64,000 bases of DNA from UBA2396 sp038042175 (GTDB taxonomy: Bacteria > Planctomycetota > Phycisphaerae > Phycisphaerales > UBA1924): positions 1 through 64,000 of the forward strand of contig CAYHQQ010000005.1 in NCBI GenBank assembly GCA_964358855.1, read 5' to 3'. The notes under the pieces are model-generated. The model worked only from the letters and a program-made list of their open reading frames with translations. It made no database searches and had not been told where the DNA came from. How positions within the stretch are numbered: the first letter of the stretch is position 1; the number at the start of each line of letters is the position of its first letter. Shown one piece after another: positions 36,384 to 44,928 of this stretch. Position numbers and translations under genes: made by a program.

Positions 36384-36974
36384 ATGATGCAAAAGCCAGC
36401 CGGCGACGTCACAGTGCTTCTTCGGGCCGTCAGGGACGGGCTGCCGGGTGCGCCCGACCGCCTGATGGCGTGCGTTTACGGCGAGCTTCGAAAGATCGCC
36501 AGCAATCGGGTCGCCGGAGCGGGCACGGACGTGTTGGAACCCACAACGCTGGTCCACGAAGCGTATCTTCGCCTCTTTGGCAAGGACGACACTTCCTGGG
36601 AGAACCGGCACCATTTCTTCTGGGCCGCGGCCAGGGCAATGCGAGACATCCTGGTGGAGCGGGCTCGAAGTCGGGGAGCGGAAAAGCGCGGAGGAAGCAT
36701 TCAGCACGTGGAACTCACGGATCTTCCGTCTCTGGAGTCGGAGTCCATCGAACTCCTCTCGCTGAGCGAGGCGCTGACGCGCCTCGAGATTGACCACCCG
36801 GTAGCGGCGCAAATCGTGACGCTGCGCTTTTTTGCAGGCCTTACACGGGAGCAGATCGCCGAGGTCATGCAAATGTCTCCGTCGGCCGTGTGGCGTGAGT
36901 GGCAATTCGCCAAAGCCTGGCTCCACACGGAAATCGACGGGGCCGGACCCACACCGGATGCCCCAAAGCCATAA
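36384..36974 (+). CDS. ECF-like RNA polymerase sigma factor
   Basis: A 196-residue sigma factor of the planctomycete/acidobacterial ECF-like group (TIGR02999 type). Region 2 includes RLMACVYGELRKIASNRV and the TTLVHEAYLRLF segment, with HHFFWAAARAMRDILVERAR as the rest of region 2. Region 4 has LRFFAGLTREQIAEVMQMSPSAVWREWQFAKAW, a typical helix-turn-helix with an unusual WREW recognition helix. It lies 82 bases upstream of the kinase-FGE gene, a recurrent pairing in these phyla, and probably forms one transcription unit with it. No anti-sigma gene is visible. Confidence 0.9.
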   Translation: MMQKPAGDVTVLLRAVRDGLPGAPDRLMACVYGELRKIASNRVAGAGTDVLEPTTLVHEAYLRLFGKDDTSWENRHHFFWAAARAMRDILVERARSRGAEKRGGSIQHVELTDLPSLESESIELLSLSEALTRLEIDHPVAAQIVTLRFFAGLTREQIAEVMQMSPSAVWREWQFAKAWLHTEIDGAGPTPDAPKP

Positions 36975-37056
36975 GTCCCAGTCTGAATTGGGCGCGAAGG
37001 GCGCGGATTGCGGCTTACTGTCAAGGCGGGTGAGGCCGCTGCCTTGATCAAACGCT

Positions 37057-39273
37057 ATGCCCAACCAGGAACAGCAACTCCGCGAGCTATTCTCCGACGC
37101 AATACTCCTGGCGCCGTCCGAATGGGCGGGGTTCCTGGACCAGCGTTGCCCCGATCCCGTGCTTCGGGCGCGGGTCCAGCTTCTCCTCGATCACCATGTC
37201 GCGTCCGCTGACTTCCTGTCCCGCCCTGCGATTGAAACCTATCCGAGTGTTGCCGGTTCGATCGGTAGCCAGGTGGCGGAGTTCCACCTTATTCGCGAGA
37301 TCGGCCGCGGCGGAATGGGCGTCGTGTATCTCGCCAAGGACACCGTCCTTAATCGCAAGGTAGCCCTCAAGGTCCTCTCTCCGCAGCTCGATGCCGCGAA
37401 CATCGCAGCGGGTCGCTTCCGGAAGGAAGCTCAGGCCGTTGCCCGACTGTCTCACCCCGGGATCGTCCAAGTGTACCGGTTCGGGGAGGAGCGCGGCTTC
37501 TCGTATATCGCCATGGAGTATGTCGAAGGCGGCACGCTTCGCGCCCGACTCCTTCCCGACGCCCCCTCTGCACCCGCCACGTCCCGAATCCACCGACGAC
37601 GCTGGAGCCCGTTCCGCACTCAAGCGCAATCCGCGCATTTGGCTCAACCGGACGGGCGAGCGATCGCGGCGGCTGCCCGTGTGGTGTCCGAAGTGGCGGA
37701 CGCGCTCGACCACGCGCACCGCCAGGGCGTCATCCATCGAGATATCAAGCCATCCAATATCCTCATCGATCGCGACGATCATGCGAGGCTCACGGATTTC
37801 GGCGTTGCGAGGATCACCTCCGAAGAGACCTTGTCACGTGAGAACGAGATTTCCGGGTCATACCCCTATATGAGCCCCGAACAAGCCCGCGTTGAGGCAG
37901 TCGAGATCGACCATCGGTCCGACATCTTCTCTCTTGGGGTTGTGCTCTACGAGCTCCTGACCGGCAAACGTCCGTTCGATGGCGCCACGACGCAGGCGAT
38001 CCTGCGGGCCCTCAGTGACGGCCGGCCTCAGCCCATCGGGCGTTTGGCCCCGAGCGTGCCATCCGATCTCGCTGTCATCTGCCATAAGGCGATTGAAAAG
38101 CACCCTGTTGACCGCTACCAAACCGCCGCGCATCTCGCCGCGGATTTGCGATGCTTTCTGAGTGGCCGACCCATCCTCGCAAGGGCCCCGAGTGTTGGGA
38201 GGCGGTCGCGGCTCTGGTTGAGCGATCATCGTCGGGGGCTCACCGTGACGGCGTTTCTGCTGCTCGCCATCCTTGCCGGCTCACTGGCCTGGGGATGGCA
38301 GCAGCAGCGTCTCGCCCGGCAAGGCGCTGTCTCGCTGCATGCGGTCGACGCCTCGCTTCCAATCTCGGCTGTCGCGTCGCGCTTCGATCCCGTCTCGCGG
38401 TCGTTCGGCGAGGACATCCAGCTCGGCTCCGTGCCAGTGAGGAAGCGCTATCTCGCCCCGGGGATCTACCGATTCGTCATGACCGATTCCGCCGGTCGGT
38501 TCGCCGACTTTCATGACGTGGTTGTGCCTGGATCTGAGCTCGATCGAACCGCACAATTGCTCCCAAGCGGTCCGCAGCTCACGGCAATGGTTCGGTTCGA
38601 AGGGGGGCGGATGCCGGCGGTGTTCAACGACCCCGGTGACGGGGAGCGTGAGCAGACCACCCCCGTGCTCGCTCCGTTCTTGATTGATGAGGCGGAAGTC
38701 ACGAACCGGGAGTATCTCGCCTTCACAAAGGCATCCCAAAGGTCCGCACCTGACTACTGGTCTCGCGCAAAGTGGAATGAGATTGCCGAGCTGCCGGTGG
38801 TTGCGCTGTCTCGTGACGAAATGCAGGCCTACGCGCTCTGGGCCGGCAAGCGGCTTCCCACAATCTACGAATGGCTTGCCGCTGCCCAGGCTCCCGACGG
38901 CCGACAGACACCATGGATCGGGGCGGTGCCCGCTAGCGCCCTGCCGCCCGTTGACGGAGTTCGGGCGAAGAGTCCTCTCGATCCTGCCGCGCTGGAGACG
39001 GACTACCGGCAGTTCGCCCACCCGGTCCGCAGCATGCCCGAGCTCCGAACGGCCGCCGGGCTCTACCACATGTTCGGCAACGTCCGCGAAATGACCGGGA
39101 CTGTGATTGTTCAAGGGCAACAGGCCCTGGCCGTGTGTGGCGGCGGCGACTGGTCCGTCAGTCCCCCATCGTTTACGCTTGCGTCCATAGCTCAATACCC
39201 GCTTTCGGCCCGGTCCCCCCAGATCGGCTTTCGCTGCGCCAGGAGTGTTTCTTCGCCGGCGGGAACCAAGTGA
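37057..39273 (+). CDS. Membrane Ser/Thr protein kinase fused to a formylglycine-generating-enzyme domain
   Basis: A 738-residue protein. After a 75-residue N-terminal segment comes a PknB-type kinase domain: IGRGGMGVVYLAKD (glycine loop), VALKVL (Lys), HRDIKPSNILID near 226 and LTDFGVA near 244. An 18-40 residue Pro-rich insert lies between beta5 and the catalytic loop. A transmembrane helix is at about 398-416 (GLTVTAFLLLAILAGSLAW). The extracytoplasmic part ends in a SUMF1/FGE-sulfatase domain (about 510-735): PFLIDEAEVTNREYLAF, GKRLPTIYEWLAAAQ, MFGNVREMTG, GGGDWSVSP, GFRCAR. In such fusions the FGE fold usually acts as a ligand-binding sensor. All key kinase residues are present. Confidence 0.9.
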   Translation: MPNQEQQLRELFSDAILLAPSEWAGFLDQRCPDPVLRARVQLLLDHHVASADFLSRPAIETYPSVAGSIGSQVAEFHLIREIGRGGMGVVYLAKDTVLNRKVALKVLSPQLDAANIAAGRFRKEAQAVARLSHPGIVQVYRFGEERGFSYIAMEYVEGGTLRARLLPDAPSAPATSRIHRRRWSPFRTQAQSAHLAQPDGRAIAAAARVVSEVADALDHAHRQGVIHRDIKPSNILIDRDDHARLTDFGVARITSEETLSRENEISGSYPYMSPEQARVEAVEIDHRSDIFSLGVVLYELLTGKRPFDGATTQAILRALSDGRPQPIGRLAPSVPSDLAVICHKAIEKHPVDRYQTAAHLAADLRCFLSGRPILARAPSVGRRSRLWLSDHRRGLTVTAFLLLAILAGSLAWGWQQQRLARQGAVSLHAVDASLPISAVASRFDPVSRSFGEDIQLGSVPVRKRYLAPGIYRFVMTDSAGRFADFHDVVVPGSELDRTAQLLPSGPQLTAMVRFEGGRMPAVFNDPGDGEREQTTPVLAPFLIDEAEVTNREYLAFTKASQRSAPDYWSRAKWNEIAELPVVALSRDEMQAYALWAGKRLPTIYEWLAAAQAPDGRQTPWIGAVPASALPPVDGVRAKSPLDPAALETDYRQFAHPVRSMPELRTAAGLYHMFGNVREMTGTVIVQGQQALAVCGGGDWSVSPPSFTLASIAQYPLSARSPQIGFRCARSVSSPAGTK

Positions 39274-39291
39274 CTCTCCAGGAGTATCCTC

Positions 39292-39747
39292 GTGAAATAC
39301 AACGTCAACCTCTCCCTCGTCGCAATCCCGTTCCCTGATGCGGAATGGCTCAAGATTCCAGCGGATCAACTGCAGATCGTCATTGGCGAGCTTCAGGCGC
39401 GCGCCGCGAGAATTCAGGCAGATACGGGTGCGAACTGGACGGGACTGTCAGTGGACGTGACCGCCAATGCGTTCGGCGACGCCCTCATGCAGGCAATGGT
39501 ACCGCTGGTTGGACCCGTGTCCGCTGCTCTCAGGGCGTCTGTCGTCGTCGAGCCGCCGCCGCCGGTGTCCTGGGTCGTGGTGGGGCCCTACCACGTCATC
39601 ATCGATCTGCTGGTGCGTGCATCGTCGCCCTCCACCAGTTTCTACTCCGAAACCTTCGTCTATACGTTCAAGAATCGAGCCCAGCCACCAACGCTCTCCT
39701 TGACGATTGGCATCGGCATACGGTGCGAGATCAACCAATCGCCATGA
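39292..39747 (+). CDS. Unknown protein following kinase gene
   Basis: A 151-residue protein starting at GTG with AGGAG 8 bases upstream. It has no signal peptide. The N-terminal third is helical (WLKIPADQLQIVIGELQARAARIQ), followed by a Pro-rich turn (VVEPPPPVSW) and strands. It lies 18 bases after the kinase-FGE gene and overlaps the next gene by four bases, so it is translated together with them. I do not recognise the family. Confidence 0.7.
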   Translation: MKYNVNLSLVAIPFPDAEWLKIPADQLQIVIGELQARAARIQADTGANWTGLSVDVTANAFGDALMQAMVPLVGPVSAALRASVVVEPPPPVSWVVVGPYHVIIDLLVRASSPSTSFYSETFVYTFKNRAQPPTLSLTIGIGIRCEINQSP

Positions 39748-40979
39748 ACACGAAGTCCATTGACGTCGGGGTAGACACCGAGAACGGGGTCGTCCGCGCG
39801 CTCGGCCTGTCGGTCGACTCCGGGGCAATCGTGTCGATTGAACCGCTTGGCGTCGCCGGAACCGCGTCGTACTTTCGCCGCAGCCGTCGCTGGGCTGTGG
39901 TTGTGGTGCCGAATGTCATGCCGTGGCCATCCGGCCTTGTGCTGCGCGTAACCGTGTCTGAGGGCGCCACTCTGCATCCCCCGGAGCCGATTTTCGACGC
40001 GAATTGCGAGCAGGGGACAGGGGCGGACGCCTACTCGTGGCGCATTCCCTGGCAGCGGTTGCTCGCCACAGAGACTTGGCTGCTCCGGGCCGTGCCCGAT
40101 GAAGCGGGACGCCAAGACGCCGCCTATTTCCACACGCTGGATCGCCAATCTCACCGCGTGATGCTCAGGGAGCGACTTGCGTCCGGCGATAACCCGAACG
40201 CGATTCAGGATCGAGTTCAGCTCATCGACTCGGCCACCTTGCAACTTCTTGATCGCCTAGCGTGTCGCTGGGAGGGATCCGCCATCATTCCCCTATCCGG
40301 CGAGGCAATTAGGAATCTGGAGCCGTTCATGCGGGGGCATCTGCGTGGTCGCTACCCAATCGAGTGCGGTTCCTCGCTCGCGTCCCGACTCTACAGCACC
40401 TTCACCCGATTCGGTGAGGGTCTGCTCGCGCTTGATCCTGGACTCAACGCGGACGGAGCCGTTCTGGGTCGCATGTCGAACGGGAGCCCCAACGGCGCGT
40501 TTGTTTTCATGTTCGCCGAGTTCGCCATTGCCGCGATCGAAACCGGGCCGCAGGAGCACCGCGCCCTGTGGGAAGCCGCTCTTCCGGCCTTCGTCGCGTC
40601 CGGCGAACTCTATCTCATGGCCTACGACGCGAGAATGGCTGTCGGCGGCGGGACAGTGGTCCGAAAGCGCTTTGACGATTACGACAATCTGCTTCCCAGC
40701 CGGGCGATAGCCCCCGAATCGAAGCTGGCGCTCCTCGCGCAATATGAATCGGTTTGGAGCGACTCCCAGCACTCGCCGGCTGCTCGCTTCGAGCGGCTTC
40801 AAGACCGCCTGCGCAGGATCCTGGTGTGCGCCTTTGATCAAATCCCTAGAGTGCCCAATATCGCCGCGCTGATCCACTCCGCCGCCTTCCCGCCTTCGGA
40901 TGTAGCGATGCTGTCGGGCAGGTGGGAAGAACTCGCGCCGGAGTGCGTCCATCCCCAGCCCTGGTGGGACCCGCAGTAA
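39744..40979 (+). CDS. Unknown protein, 411 residues
   Basis: The ATG at 39744 overlaps the stop of the preceding gene (ATGA); longer readings would run through that gene. The first about 130 residues look like a beta-rich domain (SGLVLRVTVSEGATLHPPEP). The remainder is helical, with GAFVFMFAEFAIAAIETGPQ and a C-terminal PQPWWDPQ. There is no signal peptide and no recognised motif. Being coupled to the kinase-FGE gene through the small gene between them, it may be a kinase partner or substrate, but that is only context. Confidence 0.7.
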   Translation: MNTKSIDVGVDTENGVVRALGLSVDSGAIVSIEPLGVAGTASYFRRSRRWAVVVVPNVMPWPSGLVLRVTVSEGATLHPPEPIFDANCEQGTGADAYSWRIPWQRLLATETWLLRAVPDEAGRQDAAYFHTLDRQSHRVMLRERLASGDNPNAIQDRVQLIDSATLQLLDRLACRWEGSAIIPLSGEAIRNLEPFMRGHLRGRYPIECGSSLASRLYSTFTRFGEGLLALDPGLNADGAVLGRMSNGSPNGAFVFMFAEFAIAAIETGPQEHRALWEAALPAFVASGELYLMAYDARMAVGGGTVVRKRFDDYDNLLPSRAIAPESKLALLAQYESVWSDSQHSPAARFERLQDRLRRILVCAFDQIPRVPNIAALIHSAAFPPSDVAMLSGRWEELAPECVHPQPWWDPQ

Positions 40980-41300
40980 TCGCCCGGTGCGGTGTGACCA
41001 GGACGCCGAACGGCCGGACGGAACCCTGCACGTGGGGGCACTGCTGAAGCGTCCCCGATCCGGACCACAGCCGGGTCGCAAATACTGGGCGCCGGTCCCG
41101 GCGTGCAAAAACAATCAGCACCACAAGCGAGCGCTCAGACCCCACATTGCGGCTTGGTGAATGCAGACGGGCCGGATCACTTGGCGGTGAACGCCCGGCG
41201 ACCGGACCGCCCACCCGCCCTTCCGCACGCGAGCCGGCCCCGGAGATCGTGTCTCCGTCCCTCAGGCCGCTCGCGAGCCTTTCTCTTGGAGCCTTTCATC
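40980..41300. other. Intergenic region without recognised gene
   Basis: This stretch is G+C rich and holds no convincing gene, repeat or RNA. The end, just upstream of the lipoprotein ATG, has a weak TTGGAG ribosome-site candidate. Confidence 0.4.
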
Positions 41301-41792
41301 ATGCGACCGCTCTACTTTGCCGTCATCACGTCAATGGCCGTCTCGGCGTCTCTGTCGGGCTGTGCCGGCTACAGCCTCACGCCACTTGCCACAGACGCGC
41401 ATGACCCCTCCAAGGAAGGCTACGTCTTCTATGCGCCGGCGCCATTTCTGATGGGAACTCTCAAGTCACCGCCCGCGGCGGCGGGGGAGAAGACGGCGCC
41501 GGCTAGCTACGACTTCAAGATCGTCTATCTGCCCGACCGATCGCGGCCCTACCGCTTTACGCGCTACGAGTGCCTCGCCAAGTCCGACCTCAAGATTACC
41601 TTCACCGACGGATGGCTGTTCACCGGGGCGGAGTCATCGACCGACAGCACTCAGGCGCTTACCGCCATTGTCGATCTCGCCAAGCTTGCCGCGGGCGCCG
41701 CCCTGCCAGGTGCCGCACCGGCCGGGGTCTTGCTTTGGCGCATTGACGTGAACGGCGCACAAGTCTCGGTCGTCCGCGTCACTGTGCCCTGA
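41301..41792 (+). CDS. Small predicted lipoprotein of unknown function
   Basis: A 163-residue protein. The ATG at 41301 opens a lipoprotein signal (MRPLYFAVITSMAVSASLSGC, lipobox LSGC with Cys near 21). A longer in-frame reading starting at 41103 would bury this signal. The mature part has strands with YDFKIVYLPDRSRPYRF and ends in an Ala/Gly-rich segment plus VLLWRIDVNGAQVSVVRV. No family is recognised. It lies 52 bases upstream of the metalloprotease gene on the same strand. Confidence 0.7.
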   Translation: MRPLYFAVITSMAVSASLSGCAGYSLTPLATDAHDPSKEGYVFYAPAPFLMGTLKSPPAAAGEKTAPASYDFKIVYLPDRSRPYRFTRYECLAKSDLKITFTDGWLFTGAESSTDSTQALTAIVDLAKLAAGAALPGAAPAGVLLWRIDVNGAQVSVVRVTVP

Positions 41793-41844
41793 TCTGGACT
41801 TGAGTGTGCCGTTCTCTCCGCTCTCGCTCTCAAGGAGACTCGCC

Positions 41845-42921
41845 ATGCGTTTCCCCATCCTTGCCTGCCTCATCCTCGGTCGCGCCTGCTCACAGGTCCC
41901 TTTCGCCCTAGACGAGCCCGCCGCCTTGCAACCAGCGGTCCAGCCCCGCATCATGGAGGGACTCCCCTACGAGTATCAGGCCCGCCTGGAGTCCCGGGAT
42001 CGCGAGCTCTCCCGGCTTCCAGCCACTATCGACGGCCAGCCTGCTTTCCTCGTGCTCAACACGCTGAAGCGCTGGCCGAACAACACCACGGTCCGTGTGG
42101 CCTTCCTCGGCGGATCGGACGATCTGCGCCGGCAGATCACCACTATCGCCAAGGGCTGGCTCGCAACCGGTGCCAACATCAAGCTGGACTTCGGCGAGGA
42201 TGGACAAGGGCACTTCCGTTCCTGGACCGTGACCGACACGAAGCTGGTGGCGGACGTGCGCGTCTCGTTCAACCAGCGGGGCTACTGGTCTCTGGTAGGC
42301 ACCGACAGCAACAACAGCGCGGTGATCTCGCCCAACATGGCGTCGATGAACCTCCAGTCCTTCGATACCGCCCTCCCGGCGGACTGGGCCGGCGTTGTCC
42401 GGCATGAGTTTGGGCACGCCCTTGGCTTCGAGCACGAGCACCAGTCCTCGGCCGGATCCTGCGAGGATGTCTTTCGCTGGGCGGATGATCAAGGGTATCA
42501 GCTCACGCGCGACCAGTTTGGCCAGGCGATGGAGGATGCCGAGCACCGTCGTCCAGGGATCTACACCGTGCTGGGCAATGCGCCGAACTACTGGCCTCGT
42601 GACATGGTCGATCACAATCTTCGCCGGCTACCCAACTCATCGGCGTACGACACCGGCACTTTCGATCCCAAGTCGATCATGAAATACTGGTTCCCGTCCT
42701 GGATGTTTAAGGACCCGAATAACAACTGCTTCACGCCCGCAGCCAACGACGACTTCTCCAAACAGGATCTCGCGCGCATGATTGCGATCTACCCGCCTGG
42801 CGGCAGCAATGACGCGCACAAGCACGAGGTCTTGCTGCAATCGCTCCTCGACGCGAAGACCACGCCTGTGTCGCTGCGACCGTCATTCGAAGAGCGTGTG
42901 GATCGTCTCAAGCAGAAGTGA
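41845..42921 (+). CDS. Secreted metzincin-type zinc protease (astacin-like, M12)
   Basis: A 358-residue protein. ATG at 41845 with AAGGAG about 7 bases upstream. It has a short export signal (MRFPILACLILGRACSQ), where the Cys could also be lipidated. The zinc motif HEFGHALGFEHEH (HExxHxxGxxH) is near residues 189-201, and the Met-turn is likely SIMKYWFP near 273-280. The N-terminal part of the catalytic domain has the usual strand-helix pattern (WPNNTTVRVAFLGG). This is the architecture of astacin-like or matrixin-like peptidases that act outside the cytoplasm. Neighbouring genes give no substrate. Confidence 0.88.
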   Translation: MRFPILACLILGRACSQVPFALDEPAALQPAVQPRIMEGLPYEYQARLESRDRELSRLPATIDGQPAFLVLNTLKRWPNNTTVRVAFLGGSDDLRRQITTIAKGWLATGANIKLDFGEDGQGHFRSWTVTDTKLVADVRVSFNQRGYWSLVGTDSNNSAVISPNMASMNLQSFDTALPADWAGVVRHEFGHALGFEHEHQSSAGSCEDVFRWADDQGYQLTRDQFGQAMEDAEHRRPGIYTVLGNAPNYWPRDMVDHNLRRLPNSSAYDTGTFDPKSIMKYWFPSWMFKDPNNNCFTPAANDDFSKQDLARMIAIYPPGGSNDAHKHEVLLQSLLDAKTTPVSLRPSFEERVDRLKQK

Positions 42922-42934
42922 CGCGCAGACTCAT

Positions 42935-42950
42935 CCGTCCGCCGGGACGG
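42935..42950 (+). terminator. Hairpin after protease gene
   Basis: A perfect 6-bp stem (CCGTCC / GGACGG) with a 4-base loop starts 14 bases after the protease stop. There is no U run, so this is a possible terminator only. Confidence 0.35.
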
Positions 42951-43092
42951 CGTGAGTAACGTCTAATGAGGTTGCCTGTCAGATGGCGTTCATCGCGGGA
43001 GGATCGGTAGGAGAGTGGAGAGCGTGACGCATCACCGGGTCTATACTGCAACTTATCATGCCGCGGCAAAGCACACGGGAAGGACGCACGCC

Positions 43093-44928
43093 ATGTCAGG
43101 GCCGATTCTGGTCAGAGTCTTGCTCTCCTGCCCGGTCGAGCTTGAGGCGGAAAAGAATACGCTGGCCTCGGTACTCGACATGCTTCGCCCGAAATTCGCC
43201 AAGGTCGGCGTCACGATTGAGACCGTGCGACACGAGACTCATTCCGGACCCGGCTTGTCCGAAGGTCCGATGCAGGCCATCGGGCAGCAGATGCTGGCGG
43301 CGCCGTTCGAGCTTTACGTCGGCCTTCTTCGTGATCGGCTCGGGGCCGGGACCATCCAGGAGCTTGACCTCGCGAGAGCGAGAGCCTCCCAACACTCCCT
43401 CGGTCTCCCCGTGGTCTTTCTCTACCTGCTTCGCATCGATGGCGAGCTGCCGCCGGCAGTCCGCCAATTCGAGTCCCGGTTTCCCGGACTCTGTTGCGAG
43501 GTCGACGGCGTGGAGGATCTGCGTGCCTTGTTCTCCGCTCATCTGGTGGACTTCCTGCTTGGCGTGCTTGGCGGAAATCCGCAGAGCAACGCCTTCGAAC
43601 TGCCACGGCCATGGGCCGATCAACTTCTTGAAGGAGCAAGCGCGGGACCGTTGACCGTCGCCGTGGCGGCACAGAAGCGGGCGGCGATCTTCTCCGGGCT
43701 TCGCGCTGCCTGCGCAGCGTGGCTGCGCACGTGCAACGGGGTCGAAGTGGATGCCCTGATTGCCGCTTGCTCCATCGCGAGCTCTCCGACACTGAGCGGC
43801 AGCCCCGGTAGGGATCAACACATTGTCGCTCTAGCCCCACTGGGTCTGGCAGAGCCAGTGTCTGAAGTTGTGCAGCTCTACCTGGGCAATGGGGTGCATA
43901 CCAGCAGCGGCCCGGTCGTCTCGAATTGTCGCTGCGATATGCTCGCGGCCCTCTTGAGGTGGGGCTGCCTCCTCGCAGTGCCATGGGGACCACCGCCCGA
44001 CATGGAGTTGGCCGCTCATGTCGGCATGCGTGTGTTGGAGCGGCACCTGCGAAAGGCACGAGCGTGGACTCGCGCCAACGACGTGGCCCCGTTCTTCGGT
44101 GGTGCTGCAGTTCAACCGACGTTTGTCATTGGCGTGAACCGCGATGCGCCTGTCGAAGAAGGGCAACTGCTTCTGGCCGTCATGAAACGCCTGGCAGAGT
44201 ATGAATGGAAGCGTGTGCTTCTGGCGCTGCACGGCGCTCCGATTCCCGCGGTGACACTCCAGGCCGAGACGAGTGCCCCGAAACTCTCACAGGTCGAGAG
44301 CGACGCGCTCCGCCATTTGCTCGCCGCGTTGGAAAAGCTGCACGAGCGCTTTCTTGTTGAGCACTTTGCCGAGCCTAAGCCTTCAATGGCTTGTGCGGAT
44401 TTCCTTCCGCTGCCGGTTGACACCTTCTCTGGCCCGGTGGCTATCGCCGGCGATACCGCGAAGCGGTATCGGATCACTGTTGAACACGATTCTACGTTGG
44501 CTCAAGGCGAGTGGGCTTCGGGCTCGCAGCTCGCGCTTGATCCCCGGACATGGCCCGAAGGAAGGGCCGTCAAGTGGACGCTTGAGCGAGAAGGAGCGTC
44601 ACTCCCGATTCGTCGCGGAATCGCCCGCGCGATTGGAGCGACGGATCGCAGGCGACTCGGTGCACTGAGAGGGTTGGGTGGGCCTGATGTGCAGGCAGAG
44701 ATGCGTCGGCTCGGGTTGAACTCGGAAGTCTTGGCCGAATTGTGGGCTCCCCTCTCGTCGGGGGTCGCCGACGAAGAGGATCGGCGGTGGGCACTTCAGG
44801 TCCTCTTCGGCGCCTGGAAGTGGGCTCGCCTGAATGCCGGCCAGACGGCCATGTCCGATGCCTACGCGAGGGCCTGGGATATCTGCAACGCCACACAAGG
44901 AGAACAGAAATGCGCTTCTCTCATCTAG
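43093..44928 (+). CDS. Protein with DUF4062/TIR-like N-terminal domain
   Basis: A 611-residue protein; the ATG has GGGAAGGA about 7 bases upstream. The first 150 residues follow the DUF4062 layout: an opening strand VRVLLSCPVELEAEKNTL, a middle AAPFELYVGLLRDRLGAGTIQ and QELDLARARASQHSLGLPVVFLYL, an alpha/beta fold related to TIR domains and found at the N-terminus of bacterial NLR-like proteins. The middle (about 200-430) is mixed and unrecognised. The C-terminal 100 residues are helical, rich in Arg and Trp (GIARAIGATDRRRLGALRGL). No NTPase motif is visible, so it is not a STAND ATPase. It overlaps the next gene by 19 bases. A sensor or signalling role is inferred. Confidence 0.65.
   Translation: MSGPILVRVLLSCPVELEAEKNTLASVLDMLRPKFAKVGVTIETVRHETHSGPGLSEGPMQAIGQQMLAAPFELYVGLLRDRLGAGTIQELDLARARASQHSLGLPVVFLYLLRIDGELPPAVRQFESRFPGLCCEVDGVEDLRALFSAHLVDFLLGVLGGNPQSNAFELPRPWADQLLEGASAGPLTVAVAAQKRAAIFSGLRAACAAWLRTCNGVEVDALIAACSIASSPTLSGSPGRDQHIVALAPLGLAEPVSEVVQLYLGNGVHTSSGPVVSNCRCDMLAALLRWGCLLAVPWGPPPDMELAAHVGMRVLERHLRKARAWTRANDVAPFFGGAAVQPTFVIGVNRDAPVEEGQLLLAVMKRLAEYEWKRVLLALHGAPIPAVTLQAETSAPKLSQVESDALRHLLAALEKLHERFLVEHFAEPKPSMACADFLPLPVDTFSGPVAIAGDTAKRYRITVEHDSTLAQGEWASGSQLALDPRTWPEGRAVKWTLEREGASLPIRRGIARAIGATDRRRLGALRGLGGPDVQAEMRRLGLNSEVLAELWAPLSSGVADEEDRRWALQVLFGAWKWARLNAGQTAMSDAYARAWDICNATQGEQKCASLI

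Noticed and set aside
38281..39369. Minus-strand open frame opposite the kinase-FGE gene
   Set aside because: The real gene lies on the plus strand with full kinase and FGE motifs; the antisense frame has no recognisable feature.
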